Positions 1 to 5,435 of a stretch of 6,604 nt of DNA are shown in pieces. Origin of the DNA: an uncultured Lachnoclostridium sp. (lineage in GTDB: Bacteria > Bacillota > Clostridia > Lachnospirales > Lachnospiraceae); NCBI GenBank assembly GCA_958425285.1, contig CATZVV010000105.1:1-6604 (forward strand), written 5' to 3'. Each line of letters opens with the position of its first letter. The first letter of the stretch is position 1. The notes beneath the pieces are model-generated. The model searched no databases and was not told where the DNA came from. It worked only from the letters and a program-made list of their open reading frames with translations. The position numbers and the translations under genes are program-made.

Positions 1-161
1 TTATATGGTTTCAAGTCAACGCCCAATGTGCTCCCTTTGGGTTCTGCAAATACACCAGTACTATTAACACCTGTGATTAAATCCTCACCATACTTAAGGT
101 CGGAATTATTCTTTGTAGAACGCTCGATGTAATCGCCAAGACGTATTTTAGTTAATGCCAT
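1..161 (-). CDS. hsdS: Type I restriction-modification specificity subunit HsdS, N-terminal fragment (runs off left edge)
   Basis: Only the first 53 codons are present; the frame stays open to the edge of the window. The peptide begins MALTKIRLGDYIERS, followed by a region with NSDLKYGEDLITGVNSTGVF and then a GSTLGVDLKPY stretch. This is the usual look of the start of the first target-recognition domain of HsdS ('LGDYIE' followed by a 'G(V/I)...K' strand). HsdS chooses the bipartite DNA target and docks HsdM and HsdR. The ATG lies inside the end of hsdM, giving a 14-nt overlap (148-161), and is preceded by an AGGGGG ribosome binding site about 8 nt upstream. Translation is therefore probably coupled to hsdM. 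The call rests on both the peptide and its position directly after hsdM. The target sequence cannot be read because the recognition domains are outside the window, and hsdR is not visible. Confidence 0.85.
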   Translation of the reverse strand, partial: MALTKIRLGDYIERSTKNNSDLKYGEDLITGVNSTGVFAEPKGSTLGVDLKPY

Positions 162-1755
162 AACCTATCCCCCTAAATGCCTCCTCCAGCATCTGCTGGG
201 ACTTCTTTTCGGCTTTCATAATTTCCTGCATTTCTAATTGAATACGTGTCATTTCCTTTTCATAATCAATATCAAGGTCGTGATCAATGAACTCAATGTA
301 TTTGCTTGGAATAAGTGCCCAACCATTATCTTCAACTTCACTGATCCCTACGCTTCGGTAAAGCTCAGGAATCTCATAATTGGTTCCATCTGTTCCTTCG
401 CTCTGCCATGTATGATAAATGCCGGAAGCCTTTTCAATTTGCTCTGAAATCAAGCGAACTTTTTTCTTGCTTTCACCCTTAACAGGATTTTCGGTCCATG
501 TACGCAAATCCATAAAGAGAATTTCATGTTCACGATTGCGGAGATTTCTTCCGTGATAGTTTCCACCTTTTTTGTTCTGATTCAAAATCCACAGAGTAAC
601 ACTGATATCTGTTGTAATGAACAACTCCCTTGGGAGAACAATGATTGCTTCAACCTTATCATTTTGAATCAACTTTTTACGAATTTCCAAAGTATCGCTA
701 TCATTCAAAGCTCCATTTGCAAGCAAGAAACCGGCAACACCATCTGAAGGTTTCAAATGGGACAGTATATGGAGAATCCAGGCGTAGTTCGCATTGCTCT
801 CCGGAGGTGTCACATAATCAGCCCAGCGTGAATCATTTTTTAAATTATCGTTGTACCAGCCCTTCAGATTAAAAGGTGGATTCGCCATTATGTAATCGAA
901 ATAAAGCCCCTTGTGTAAGTCATGAGTGAAGCTGGAATCTGCTTCTTCACCTAAGTGATGACTGATTCCTCTGAGAGCAAGATTCATTTTTGCAAGTCGG
1001 TAAGTCGCAGGTTCTTTCTCTTGACCGTAGATGTTGATTCTGTCAATACGTCCCTGTTTAGATTTAACCAATTCCGCACTCTGAATAAACATTCCACCGG
1101 AACCGCAGCACGGATCATATAATGTTCCGTCATAAGGTTCTATCATAGATGCAATTAACTGAACTGCATCATGCGGGGTGTAGAATTCGCCTTCTTCTTT
1201 CGTTGCATTAACAGCGAACTCTTTAAGAAAATACTCGTACACTCGACCGATAAGGTCTTCCTCCTCGCCGAATGCTTTGTGGCTGATTTTATTCACTTCA
1301 TCAACGAGTTTCTTTATGTCGTTTGCTCCAAGATTTCTTGTTGTAAAAGTACCTTCAATGAAGCATCCCTTCAAATCCTTGGAACCCGTGGCAATGCTAT
1401 GTAATGCAGTATCAAGAGCAACATTAAGGCTGGGTGCAGGTGTATTGATAATGGTAGACCAGCGTGACTCAACAGGCAGATTGTATGTTCCGTCTGCAAA
1501 AGTAGCATCGTCGAAAAATGCAGCTCTGATTGCTTCGTCATCTGGGTCAAGTCCCTGATCAATCAAAGTTTGACGTAACACTTCGATACCATCTTCGTAT
1601 TTTTCTCCAATAAAACGGAGGAACACAAGCGTAAGCATCATGTCACGCTTTTCAAAAAATGATCCGGAATTTCTTGCAGCACGAAGAATATCTCGGCAGT
1701 TAAATAAAATGTTGTCTATATTAAGAGCTTTCTCCTCAGTTTTTTTCTTAGCCAT
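148..1755 (-). CDS. hsdM: Type I restriction-modification DNA methyltransferase subunit HsdM (N6-adenine)
   Basis: The 535-residue product has the usual length for HsdM. It transfers a methyl group from S-adenosylmethionine to adenine N6 in the site chosen by HsdS, and also forms part of the restriction complex with HsdR. An N-terminal helical HsdM_N-type domain (about residues 12-145, with FEKRDMMLTLVFLRFIGEKYE) precedes the methyltransferase domain. EGEFYTP is at about 188-194, the SAM-binding motif DPCCGSGG at 214-221, and the catalytic NPPF motif at 292-295. No catalytic residue is missing. The ATG directly abuts the stop of the upstream regulator (TAA|ATG), and a GAGGAGG ribosome binding site at 1767-1773 lies inside the end of that regulator gene, so the two are probably translationally coupled. 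The gene reads in an operon with the XRE regulator upstream and hsdS downstream. Start choice is secure. Confidence 0.97.
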   Translation of the reverse strand: MAKKKTEEKALNIDNILFNCRDILRAARNSGSFFEKRDMMLTLVFLRFIGEKYEDGIEVLRQTLIDQGLDPDDEAIRAAFFDDATFADGTYNLPVESRWSTIINTPAPSLNVALDTALHSIATGSKDLKGCFIEGTFTTRNLGANDIKKLVDEVNKISHKAFGEEEDLIGRVYEYFLKEFAVNATKEEGEFYTPHDAVQLIASMIEPYDGTLYDPCCGSGGMFIQSAELVKSKQGRIDRINIYGQEKEPATYRLAKMNLALRGISHHLGEEADSSFTHDLHKGLYFDYIMANPPFNLKGWYNDNLKNDSRWADYVTPPESNANYAWILHILSHLKPSDGVAGFLLANGALNDSDTLEIRKKLIQNDKVEAIIVLPRELFITTDISVTLWILNQNKKGGNYHGRNLRNREHEILFMDLRTWTENPVKGESKKKVRLISEQIEKASGIYHTWQSEGTDGTNYEIPELYRSVGISEVEDNGWALIPSKYIEFIDHDLDIDYEKEMTRIQLEMQEIMKAEKKSQQMLEEAFRGIGYGIN

Positions 1756-1974
1756 TTATTTGTTATCCTCCTCGGTATTTATTACTTCCATAATGTCATC
1801 AAATGTGCAGTTCAATGCTACGCAAATTTTTGCAAGAGTATCCGCATTCACATTGTCACCACGATTCATTTTGTTAACCGTGTATTGACTTATGTGAGCA
1901 AGCTCAGCTAAATCTTTTTTCTTCAAATCTTTATCTATCAGTAATTTCCAAAGCCTCTTATAGCTGACAGCCAT
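1756..1974 (-). CDS. Small XRE/Cro-type helix-turn-helix regulator of the hsd operon
   Basis: The protein has 72 residues from the ATG at 1972-1974. A longer frame from a TTG at 1998 exists but would add only eight residues and lacks a well-placed ribosome binding site. The ATG has AAAGGTGG four nt upstream. Nearly the whole protein is one HTH domain (HTH_26-like): KKKDLAELAHISQYTVNKM is the helix-turn-helix at about residues 18-37, followed by the NADTLAKICVALNCTFDDIMEV stretch typical of Cro/C1 folds. It is the first gene of an operon with hsdM, with no gap between its TAA and the hsdM ATG. This arrangement, known for type I R-M loci in Firmicutes, suggests that it tunes expression of the R-M genes, perhaps acting on the repeats upstream of its own promoter. 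DNA binding follows from the family; the target is inferred. Confidence 0.9.
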   Translation of the reverse strand: MAVSYKRLWKLLIDKDLKKKDLAELAHISQYTVNKMNRGDNVNADTLAKICVALNCTFDDIMEVINTEEDNK

Positions 1975-2025
1975 AAATCCACCTTTCCTTTCTTGCAACT
2001 TCGATAATTTGTTGTTCTATGTCTA

Positions 2026-2053
2026 ATTATAGCACTGAAACAAGCGAAAGCAA
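2026..2053 (-). promoter_or_regulatory. Promoter of the xre-hsdM-hsdS operon
   Basis: On the minus strand a perfect TATAAT (-10, 2026-2031) is preceded by TGC, making it an extended -10. TTGCTT (2048-2053) lies 16 bp upstream as the -35. The start of transcription would fall near 2019, leaving about 45 nt of leader before the regulator ATG at 1974. Position, strand and box quality all fit a sigma-70/SigA promoter for the R-M operon. Confidence 0.75.
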
Positions 2054-2070
2054 CAAAGAATATAGCGAAA
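2043..2070 (-). repeat. Spaced direct repeat (TTTCGCT x2), candidate operator
   Basis: The heptamer AGCGAAA (read TTTCGCT on the minus strand) occurs at 2043-2049 and 2064-2070. The two start points are 21 bp apart, two helical turns, so both copies face the same side of DNA. The proximal copy overlaps the -35 box and the distal one lies just upstream. This is where an autoregulating HTH protein would bind, and the first gene of the operon encodes one. The copies are short, so chance occurrence in AT-rich DNA cannot be excluded. Confidence 0.35.
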
Positions 2071-2130
2071 ACTAAATTTATATATCTATATTAGAAATTA
2101 TCTGCAGAAATTTTCACATCAAAGAAGGTA

Positions 2131-2323
2131 GGGCAGTTTATAGCCCGTTTTTAAAAGAAAAACAAATTGGGCAAGCAGTGTAAACCTGTACAGGTTCACT
2201 CACTTTCTCGAATTTCCCTTCGGGCCATTCTTCGCAAATTTGCTTGTTGGGGAAAGCTCCCCAATCCCCATGAACAACATCTGCGATGTTGGCTGCTCGT
2301 TCATTCTGAACGTTTCCAAAACG
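2131..2323. other. Chain of tandem stem-loops in a gene-free stretch (candidate origin of transfer or structured RNA)
   Basis: No credible gene lies between 1999 and 2384. Instead the sequence folds into consecutive hairpins. GCCCGTTTTT/AAAAAC+GGGC spans 2143-2172. The perfect palindrome AACCTGTACAGGTT (2183-2196) is extended by AGTG (2177-2180) and CACT (2197-2200). CGAA/TTCG arms (2209-2212, 2231-2234) enclose a CC-TTCG-GG tetraloop hairpin (2217-2224). The palindrome GCAAATTTGC lies at 2234-2243. TTGGGG/CCCCAA with an inner A-T pair spans 2247-2264, AACATC-TGC-GATGTT 2276-2290, and CGTTCA-TTC-TGAACG 2298-2312. CGTTT/AAACG spans 2311-2323 and shares its first bases with the previous stem. 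Such density in under 200 bp is far beyond ordinary intergenic DNA. A relaxase is encoded about 2 kb away, so an oriT or a remnant of one is plausible; a structured RNA or a replication origin are alternatives. Function is not shown by the sequence. Confidence 0.6.
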
Positions 2324-2325
2324 AA

Positions 2326-2366
2326 AAAGCCACGGCAGATCCAGACTTCTGGATTGTCGTGACTTT
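2326..2366 (-). terminator. Rho-independent terminator of the second XRE gene
   Basis: Read on the minus strand, AAAGTCACG...ATCCAGA pairs with TCTGGAT...CGTGGCTTT. The inner stem has seven perfect pairs (2339-2345 with 2348-2354). The outer stem continues with one bulge, one mismatch and one G-U pair. It is followed by TTTTTCG, the U-run expected of a terminator. It lies 19 bp after the stop of the gene ending at 2385. Its left arm GCCACGG also occurs in the terminator at 3921-3960. It could double as the last hairpin of the adjoining stem-loop chain. Confidence 0.75.
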
Positions 2367-2384
2367 GTAATTTACGTCAGTTTT

Positions 2385-2705
2385 CTATTTGGTAATCCAC
2401 TCAATAAACAGAGATACCTTTTGGAGATCTTCATCATTCATTGTATGCAGCTTCTCATAAAGCTGATGATATACCGTTTCTTCATTTTCCATCGGCGCAA
2501 AAAATTCTGCCGGTGTCATATTGAAGTACGAAATAATATTGAACAATTCTTTGAGAGATGGCAAGGCCGCTCCACTTGTGATACCACGAACGTAGGAGCC
2601 ACTCTTGTCTAAATCCAAACTCATTCGATGTTCTGAAACATTATTGGAAATCCGCAGCTCAGTAATTCGTGTGCGAATAAACTTTTCGAAATGTGTATCG
2701 GCCAT
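2385..2705 (-). CDS. XRE-family helix-turn-helix transcriptional regulator
   Basis: The protein has 106 residues. Residues about 10-68 form a Cro/C1-type HTH domain: ITELRISNNVSEHRMSLDLDKS holds the first helices, GSYVRGITSG the recognition region, and PSLKELFNIISYFNMTPAEFF the usual closing helices. The C-terminal 35 residues are a charged helical tail (DEDLQKVSLFIEWI) that may serve dimerisation. The ATG at 2703-2705 has a strong AAGGGAGGG ribosome binding site six nt upstream, so the start is secure; the stop is TAG. It is divergent from the SLOG gene at 2863 and separated from it by 157 bp containing an inverted repeat, so it may repress that unit, itself, or both. It is a single-gene unit closed by the terminator at 2326-2366. 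The ligand or trigger is unknown. Confidence 0.88.
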   Translation of the reverse strand: MADTHFEKFIRTRITELRISNNVSEHRMSLDLDKSGSYVRGITSGAALPSLKELFNIISYFNMTPAEFFAPMENEETVYHQLYEKLHTMNDEDLQKVSLFIEWITK

Positions 2706-2784
2706 TTCTTTCCCTCCCTTCCATAACTATTGTAGAACCAATCAGAAGTCATCGTTGGTAGTGGGAATATGAATTTGACCTTTA

Positions 2785-2821
2785 TTTATATTCTTGTTGG
2801 TGTTAATATTATGAATATAAA
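2785..2821. repeat. 9-bp inverted repeat in the divergent control region, candidate operator
   Basis: TTTATATTC at 2785-2793 is matched exactly by GAATATAAA at 2813-2821, 19 bp apart. The right arm coincides with the candidate -10 of the plus-strand promoter. A further GAATAT occurs at 2765-2770. In the 157-bp gap between a divergent HTH regulator and its neighbour this is a natural operator candidate. The arms are AT-rich, which raises the chance of coincidence. Confidence 0.35.
2794..2821 (+). promoter_or_regulatory. Candidate promoter of the SLOG / unknown gene pair
   Basis: TTGTTG (2794-2799) and TATAAA (2816-2821) are separated by 16 bp and lie about 40-50 bp before the start of the SLOG gene. 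Both boxes match the consensus at four or more positions. A TTGACC at 2775-2780 is a better -35 box but has no well-spaced -10. Support is moderate. Confidence 0.4.
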
Positions 2822-2862
2822 CAATTTATTGATAGTTTCACTACTAAGTATGGCTTGAGAGG

Positions 2863-3363
2863 GTGATTTATATTAAAATATATACAGTCAGTTTTTTTGG
2901 ACACCGGCAAATAAGTGCCGCTATCAGCCTCGAAGCACATCTTGAAAAGATAATCCGTGAATTGCTTGGCAGTAAAGAGTATATAGAATTTCTGGTTGGT
3001 CGTGATGGTGACTTTGATCAACTCGCTTCTTCTACCGTTCTGCGATGCAAACGAAATGTGAGAGATGATAACAGTTCCTTGATATGGATCTTACCATATC
3101 CAACTGCGGCATATCGTAATAACGCAGATGATTTTCAAGCCTATTATGATGAGATTGAAATTTGTGAGTCCTCTGCAGAAACTCACTATAAATCAGCATA
3201 TCAAGTCCGAAACCGGGCAATGGTTGACCGCTCTGACTTGATTATCTTTTGTGTAGAACGCAGCTCTGGCGGGGCATATCAGACAATGAAATATGCCGAG
3301 AAGCAGGGCAAGCGAATAATCAATATTGCAGAAGTAACCCGTTGGCCTTGCCACAGAAAGTAA
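2863..3363 (+). CDS. Stand-alone SLOG-fold protein (YpsA/DUF1273-like)
   Basis: The product is 166 residues if it starts at GTG 2863. Its N-terminus reads KIYTVSFFGHRQIS, the first strand and loop of SLOG proteins, with the FFGHR motif at residues 11-15. GRDGDFDQLAS (46-56) follows the second strand. RNRAMVDRSDLIIFC (116-130) and SSGGAYQTMKYA (134-145) are the classic ligand-pocket motifs. SLOG domains bind nucleotide-like ligands; stand-alone members of this family are common in Firmicutes, but their reactions are mostly undefined. The start is uncertain. GAGAGGGTGA (2857-2866) is a good ribosome binding site for an ATT at 2872-2874, and that start would give the family-like N-terminus (M)KIYTVSFFGHR, whereas it overlaps the GTG. 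The gene sits 12 bp before the next gene, so the two form a unit. The role in this element is unknown. Confidence 0.85.
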   Translation: MIYIKIYTVSFFGHRQISAAISLEAHLEKIIRELLGSKEYIEFLVGRDGDFDQLASSTVLRCKRNVRDDNSSLIWILPYPTAAYRNNADDFQAYYDEIEICESSAETHYKSAYQVRNRAMVDRSDLIIFCVERSSGGAYQTMKYAEKQGKRIINIAEVTRWPCHRK

Positions 3364-3375
3364 GAGAATCCAGGT

Positions 3376-3900
3376 ATGCATTTAGAGGAAAACTACATTA
3401 AGGAATTTGAAGAAGAACAAAAAGAACTTGAAAAACTTGTGAACCAAACTCAGCCGCTGTCTGAAAAAGAAGAGCATAACTTAGAACTTCTAAAACAACT
3501 TGCAGATGCGCAGACATCGCAATACGAACATATTGAAAATCCAGAATACAGAGAGTTCTGGGCGGAAGTAATTTATCCCTATATGTGCACAGTTGCTAAA
3601 TTACAGGGCGGGAAAGTAACTTTAGAAATAAATGAAGAGACCTTAACTGGAAAACTTACTTACCTGGGACATGATCTGATTATCAATAATGTGTGTTGTG
3701 AGACATTGAACATTGTCCGTATAATGCTGATTTACACAGATGACTTTTTTATCAATGCCAAAGACGGACTGACAGAACTTCAATTCCTATTCCAGCTTCA
3801 CGAAGAGAAACAAATTACAGACAACTCGGAAGAAATCAAGAATCTACGAAAGCAACTTTTCACAACTGAATATTTTCAGCTGATATACAGTGACAAATAG
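3376..3900 (+). CDS. Hypothetical protein paired with the SLOG protein
   Basis: I do not recognise this 174-residue protein. Residues 1-48 are very rich in Glu, Lys and Leu and probably form a helical or coiled-coil segment. Residues 57-75 (YREFWAEVIYPYMCTVAKL) look helical. Residues 80-106 (KVTLEINEETLTGKLTYLGHDLIIN) look like a small antiparallel beta sheet. CC at 107-108 and a hydrophobic helix (LNIVRIMLIYTDDFFI) follow, and the end is charged. There is no signal peptide or transmembrane segment, so it is probably cytoplasmic. The ATG is 12 bp after the SLOG stop, with only a weak ribosome binding site (CCAGGT), which suggests translation coupled to the upstream gene. It is the last gene before the terminator at 3921. 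Given the pairing, it may be a partner or effector of the SLOG protein, but nothing in the sequence names a function. Confidence 0.8.
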   Translation: MHLEENYIKEFEEEQKELEKLVNQTQPLSEKEEHNLELLKQLADAQTSQYEHIENPEYREFWAEVIYPYMCTVAKLQGGKVTLEINEETLTGKLTYLGHDLIINNVCCETLNIVRIMLIYTDDFFINAKDGLTELQFLFQLHEEKQITDNSEEIKNLRKQLFTTEYFQLIYSDK

Positions 3901-3920
3901 ACACTGAAATAAAAAAGAGT

Positions 3921-3960
3921 GCCACGGCTCAAACTCAAAAGAGTAAGAACCGTGGCTTTT
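3921..3960 (+). terminator. Terminator between the convergent SLOG unit and relaxase gene (probably bidirectional)
   Basis: GCCACGGCTC (3921-3930) pairs with GAACCGTGGC (3947-3956) with a single mismatch. An inner ACTC-AAAA-GAGT stem (3933-3944) stacks on it. TTTT follows on the plus strand; on the minus strand the stem is followed by CACTCTTTTTT. It lies 20 bp after the TAG of the plus-strand gene and 17 bp after the end of the minus-strand relaxase frame, so it can serve both convergent units. Confidence 0.85.
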
Positions 3961-3973
3961 CTATATGCTGACC

Positions 3974-4324
3974 TTATCGCTCAGACTGTCGTTCTTCTTT
4001 CTGTTCTTCTTTCCTGCGGTCAATTCCAAGAATATTTTCAACAGTCTGCTTGGCAACCAAATATTCCTGCTTATCTTTCTTTACCTGATGATATTCCGCA
4101 TAAGCCTTTTTCTTTTCAACCAGCAGTCTGTGAAACTCCTCATCCAGCATCTGACGGGAGGGGATTTTCTTTGTTTCCAACTGATCAAAGGCTTGCTTTG
4201 CTGCTTTGTGAAGCAAAATAGCATCTCGATGTTCCTCAAAGAATTTCGCACTGTATCCGGACTTGCGGTAAGCTTCATAGGTCTTGCGGGTCTTAGAGTA
4301 GTTGTCAATATGAGTTCTTAAAAC
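3974..4324 (-). pseudogene. C-terminal part of the relaxase, cut off by an in-frame amber codon
   Basis: Immediately after the TAG at 4325-4327 the same frame stays open for 116 codons to a TAA at 3974-3976. It reads VLRTHIDNYSKTRKTYEAY, then RKSGYSAKFFEEHRDAI, then LLHKAAKQAFDQLETKK. This is the helical, Lys/Glu-rich tail that normally ends relaxases of this group. No frame change is involved: the start at 5374 and this segment share the frame. An internal ATG is absent until a weak non-ATG start near 4216, with no clear ribosome binding site, so independent translation is unlikely. The segment is either lost, restored by readthrough, or split by a sequencing error. Family knowledge of the tail is from memory. 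Confidence 0.75.
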
Positions 4325-5374
4325 CTAAATTTCTGCCATGCGATTTTCTGCCGCCTTGATGGTATCCGACAATTCAGAAAATCTATGAGTCAGCTTATCT
4401 GTCAGTGCTGCCAGGTCCTCATAGCTGTCCACACCTTTTTCCTTCAAGAGACAAACCGTGCGAGCAGCTTCCTTTCGATTGTACTTCTTCGCCCAACGTT
4501 CATAACCGACAGATTTTCCTTCAGACATCTTTGCCTGCACATCAATCAGCAAATTAAATTGTTTCGGTGCAACTGCAGGGCGAGTAATACGACTGCTTCT
4601 GTGAATTGGTTTCCCGGAGATAATGGCACGAATATCTTCTTCAGAATATTCTTCACCAAGAGAACGCAAGCGGATAAATCGCTTCTGATCCTTTCCACGG
4701 AAAGCAGGGTGTTTACCATCCTGAAACTCAAAACCAAGCTCTGTCATTTTCCGAAGAAATTCAGCAAAGTTCTTTGGCTTGTTTTTCAGCACCTGATCTA
4801 TGGCTTCGCAAAGTGCATCTCTCTGAGTTCGCTTGCGGGGGAAGGTGGTTCGTTTTGCTCTTTCCCGATATGGCTTCGGTGTAATAATAGACAATCCATG
4901 TTCTGCACATACAAGATCACTGACACGCTGAACAGCCAGTCCGGACAAGGAAAAATCCTTGAACTTGCGTGAGCAATCCAAAGAAGTGGAGTTAAAAATA
5001 ATATGGTTGTGAATATGCGCCCGGTCAATATGAGTGGCAACGATAAAGGCATGATTGCCTTTGGTAAATCGTCTGGCCAGCTCATAACCAACCTGATTTG
5101 CTTCCTCCGGCGTAACTTCACCTGGCTTGAAAGACTGCCTGATCTGATAGGCAATCACATTATTCTTTTGCTGTCTGTCGGTAATATGCTGATATTGTCT
5201 TTTTGCAAGCAGAAATTCCTCGTCAGCAGTCTTTGGGTCACACTCATAGGAACTGATAAATTCTCCATCATTGGTCTTTTCCGCATTCTGTGAATAGTCC
5301 GTTCGGTCTGCCAGACACTGAGCCACCGTTTTACCCTTATTCACATGGAGTGCAATCAATCTTGTTGCTGCCAT
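4325..5374 (-). CDS. MobP-type relaxase (relaxase/mobilisation nuclease), catalytic domain, prematurely terminated
   Basis: The product has 349 residues up to an amber codon; the full frame to 3974 would give about 466. A relaxase nicks one DNA strand at oriT through a tyrosine, stays attached to the 5' end, and leads transfer through a conjugation channel. Residues 1-170 form the PF03432-like nuclease domain. ADRTDYSQNAEKT places the likely catalytic Tyr at 27. THIDRAHIHNHIIFNS (114-129) is the metal-binding three-histidine motif, with His115, His120, His122 and His124 visible. The remainder is basic and helical (YRERAKRTTFPRKRTQRDAL). The ATG at 5372-5374 has AAAGGTTGGTGA upstream. The catalytic part is complete, so nicking could survive the truncation. 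A mobC-like gene, the usual neighbour, is absent; an RHH-like gene sits upstream instead. No separate promoter is obvious between that gene and this one. Confidence 0.92.
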   Translation of the reverse strand: MAATRLIALHVNKGKTVAQCLADRTDYSQNAEKTNDGEFISSYECDPKTADEEFLLAKRQYQHITDRQQKNNVIAYQIRQSFKPGEVTPEEANQVGYELARRFTKGNHAFIVATHIDRAHIHNHIIFNSTSLDCSRKFKDFSLSGLAVQRVSDLVCAEHGLSIITPKPYRERAKRTTFPRKRTQRDALCEAIDQVLKNKPKNFAEFLRKMTELGFEFQDGKHPAFRGKDQKRFIRLRSLGEEYSEEDIRAIISGKPIHRSSRITRPAVAPKQFNLLIDVQAKMSEGKSVGYERWAKKYNRKEAARTVCLLKEKGVDSYEDLAALTDKLTHRFSELSDTIKAAENRMAEI

Positions 5375-5397
5375 TTGTTCACCAACCTTTCATGAAA

Positions 5398-5426
5398 ATG
5401 GCACCTACCTAAATGGTAGATGCCAT
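5398..5426 (-). terminator. Hairpin between the RHH-like gene and the relaxase (terminator or attenuator)
   Basis: On the minus strand ATGGCATCTACC pairs with GGTAGGTGCCAT over 12 bp with one U-G pair and a five-base loop, followed by TTTTC. It begins 10 bp after the stop of the gene ending at 5436 and ends 23 bp before the relaxase ATG. The U-run is short, so it may act as a partial terminator that lowers relaxase expression relative to the upstream gene. On the plus strand the same stem has a C-A mismatch, which supports the minus-strand reading. Confidence 0.65.
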
Positions 5427-5435
5427 AAAAATCAT

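Noticed and set aside
2131..2366. CRISPR array or integron attC array.
   Set aside because: The hairpins differ in sequence and length and show no regular repeat-spacer period, and no cas or integrase gene is present in the window.
2167..2370. A 67-codon open frame on the plus strand across the stem-loop block.
   Set aside because: It has a TTG start without a ribosome binding site, its composition is dictated by the hairpins, and it runs into a terminator stem. It is better explained as noncoding structure.
2863..3021. Antisense frame within the SLOG gene and upstream region (minus strand).
   Set aside because: The plus strand shows clear SLOG motifs; the minus frame has no recognisable features and no ribosome binding site.
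3974..4216. Relaxase tail as an independent 80-residue gene.
   Set aside because: It continues the relaxase frame without a shift, the codons upstream of it also read as relaxase, and there is no convincing start signal.
4325..4327. Genome-wide or element-wide recoding of TAG as glutamine.
   Set aside because: Two other genes in the window end with TAG at sensible places (2385-2387 and 3898-3900, each followed by a terminator), so TAG works as a stop here.
4385..4972. A 195-codon open frame on the plus strand.
   Set aside because: It lies entirely antisense to the relaxase catalytic gene, is rich in Cys, Phe and Ser as antisense frames often are, and has no supporting signals.
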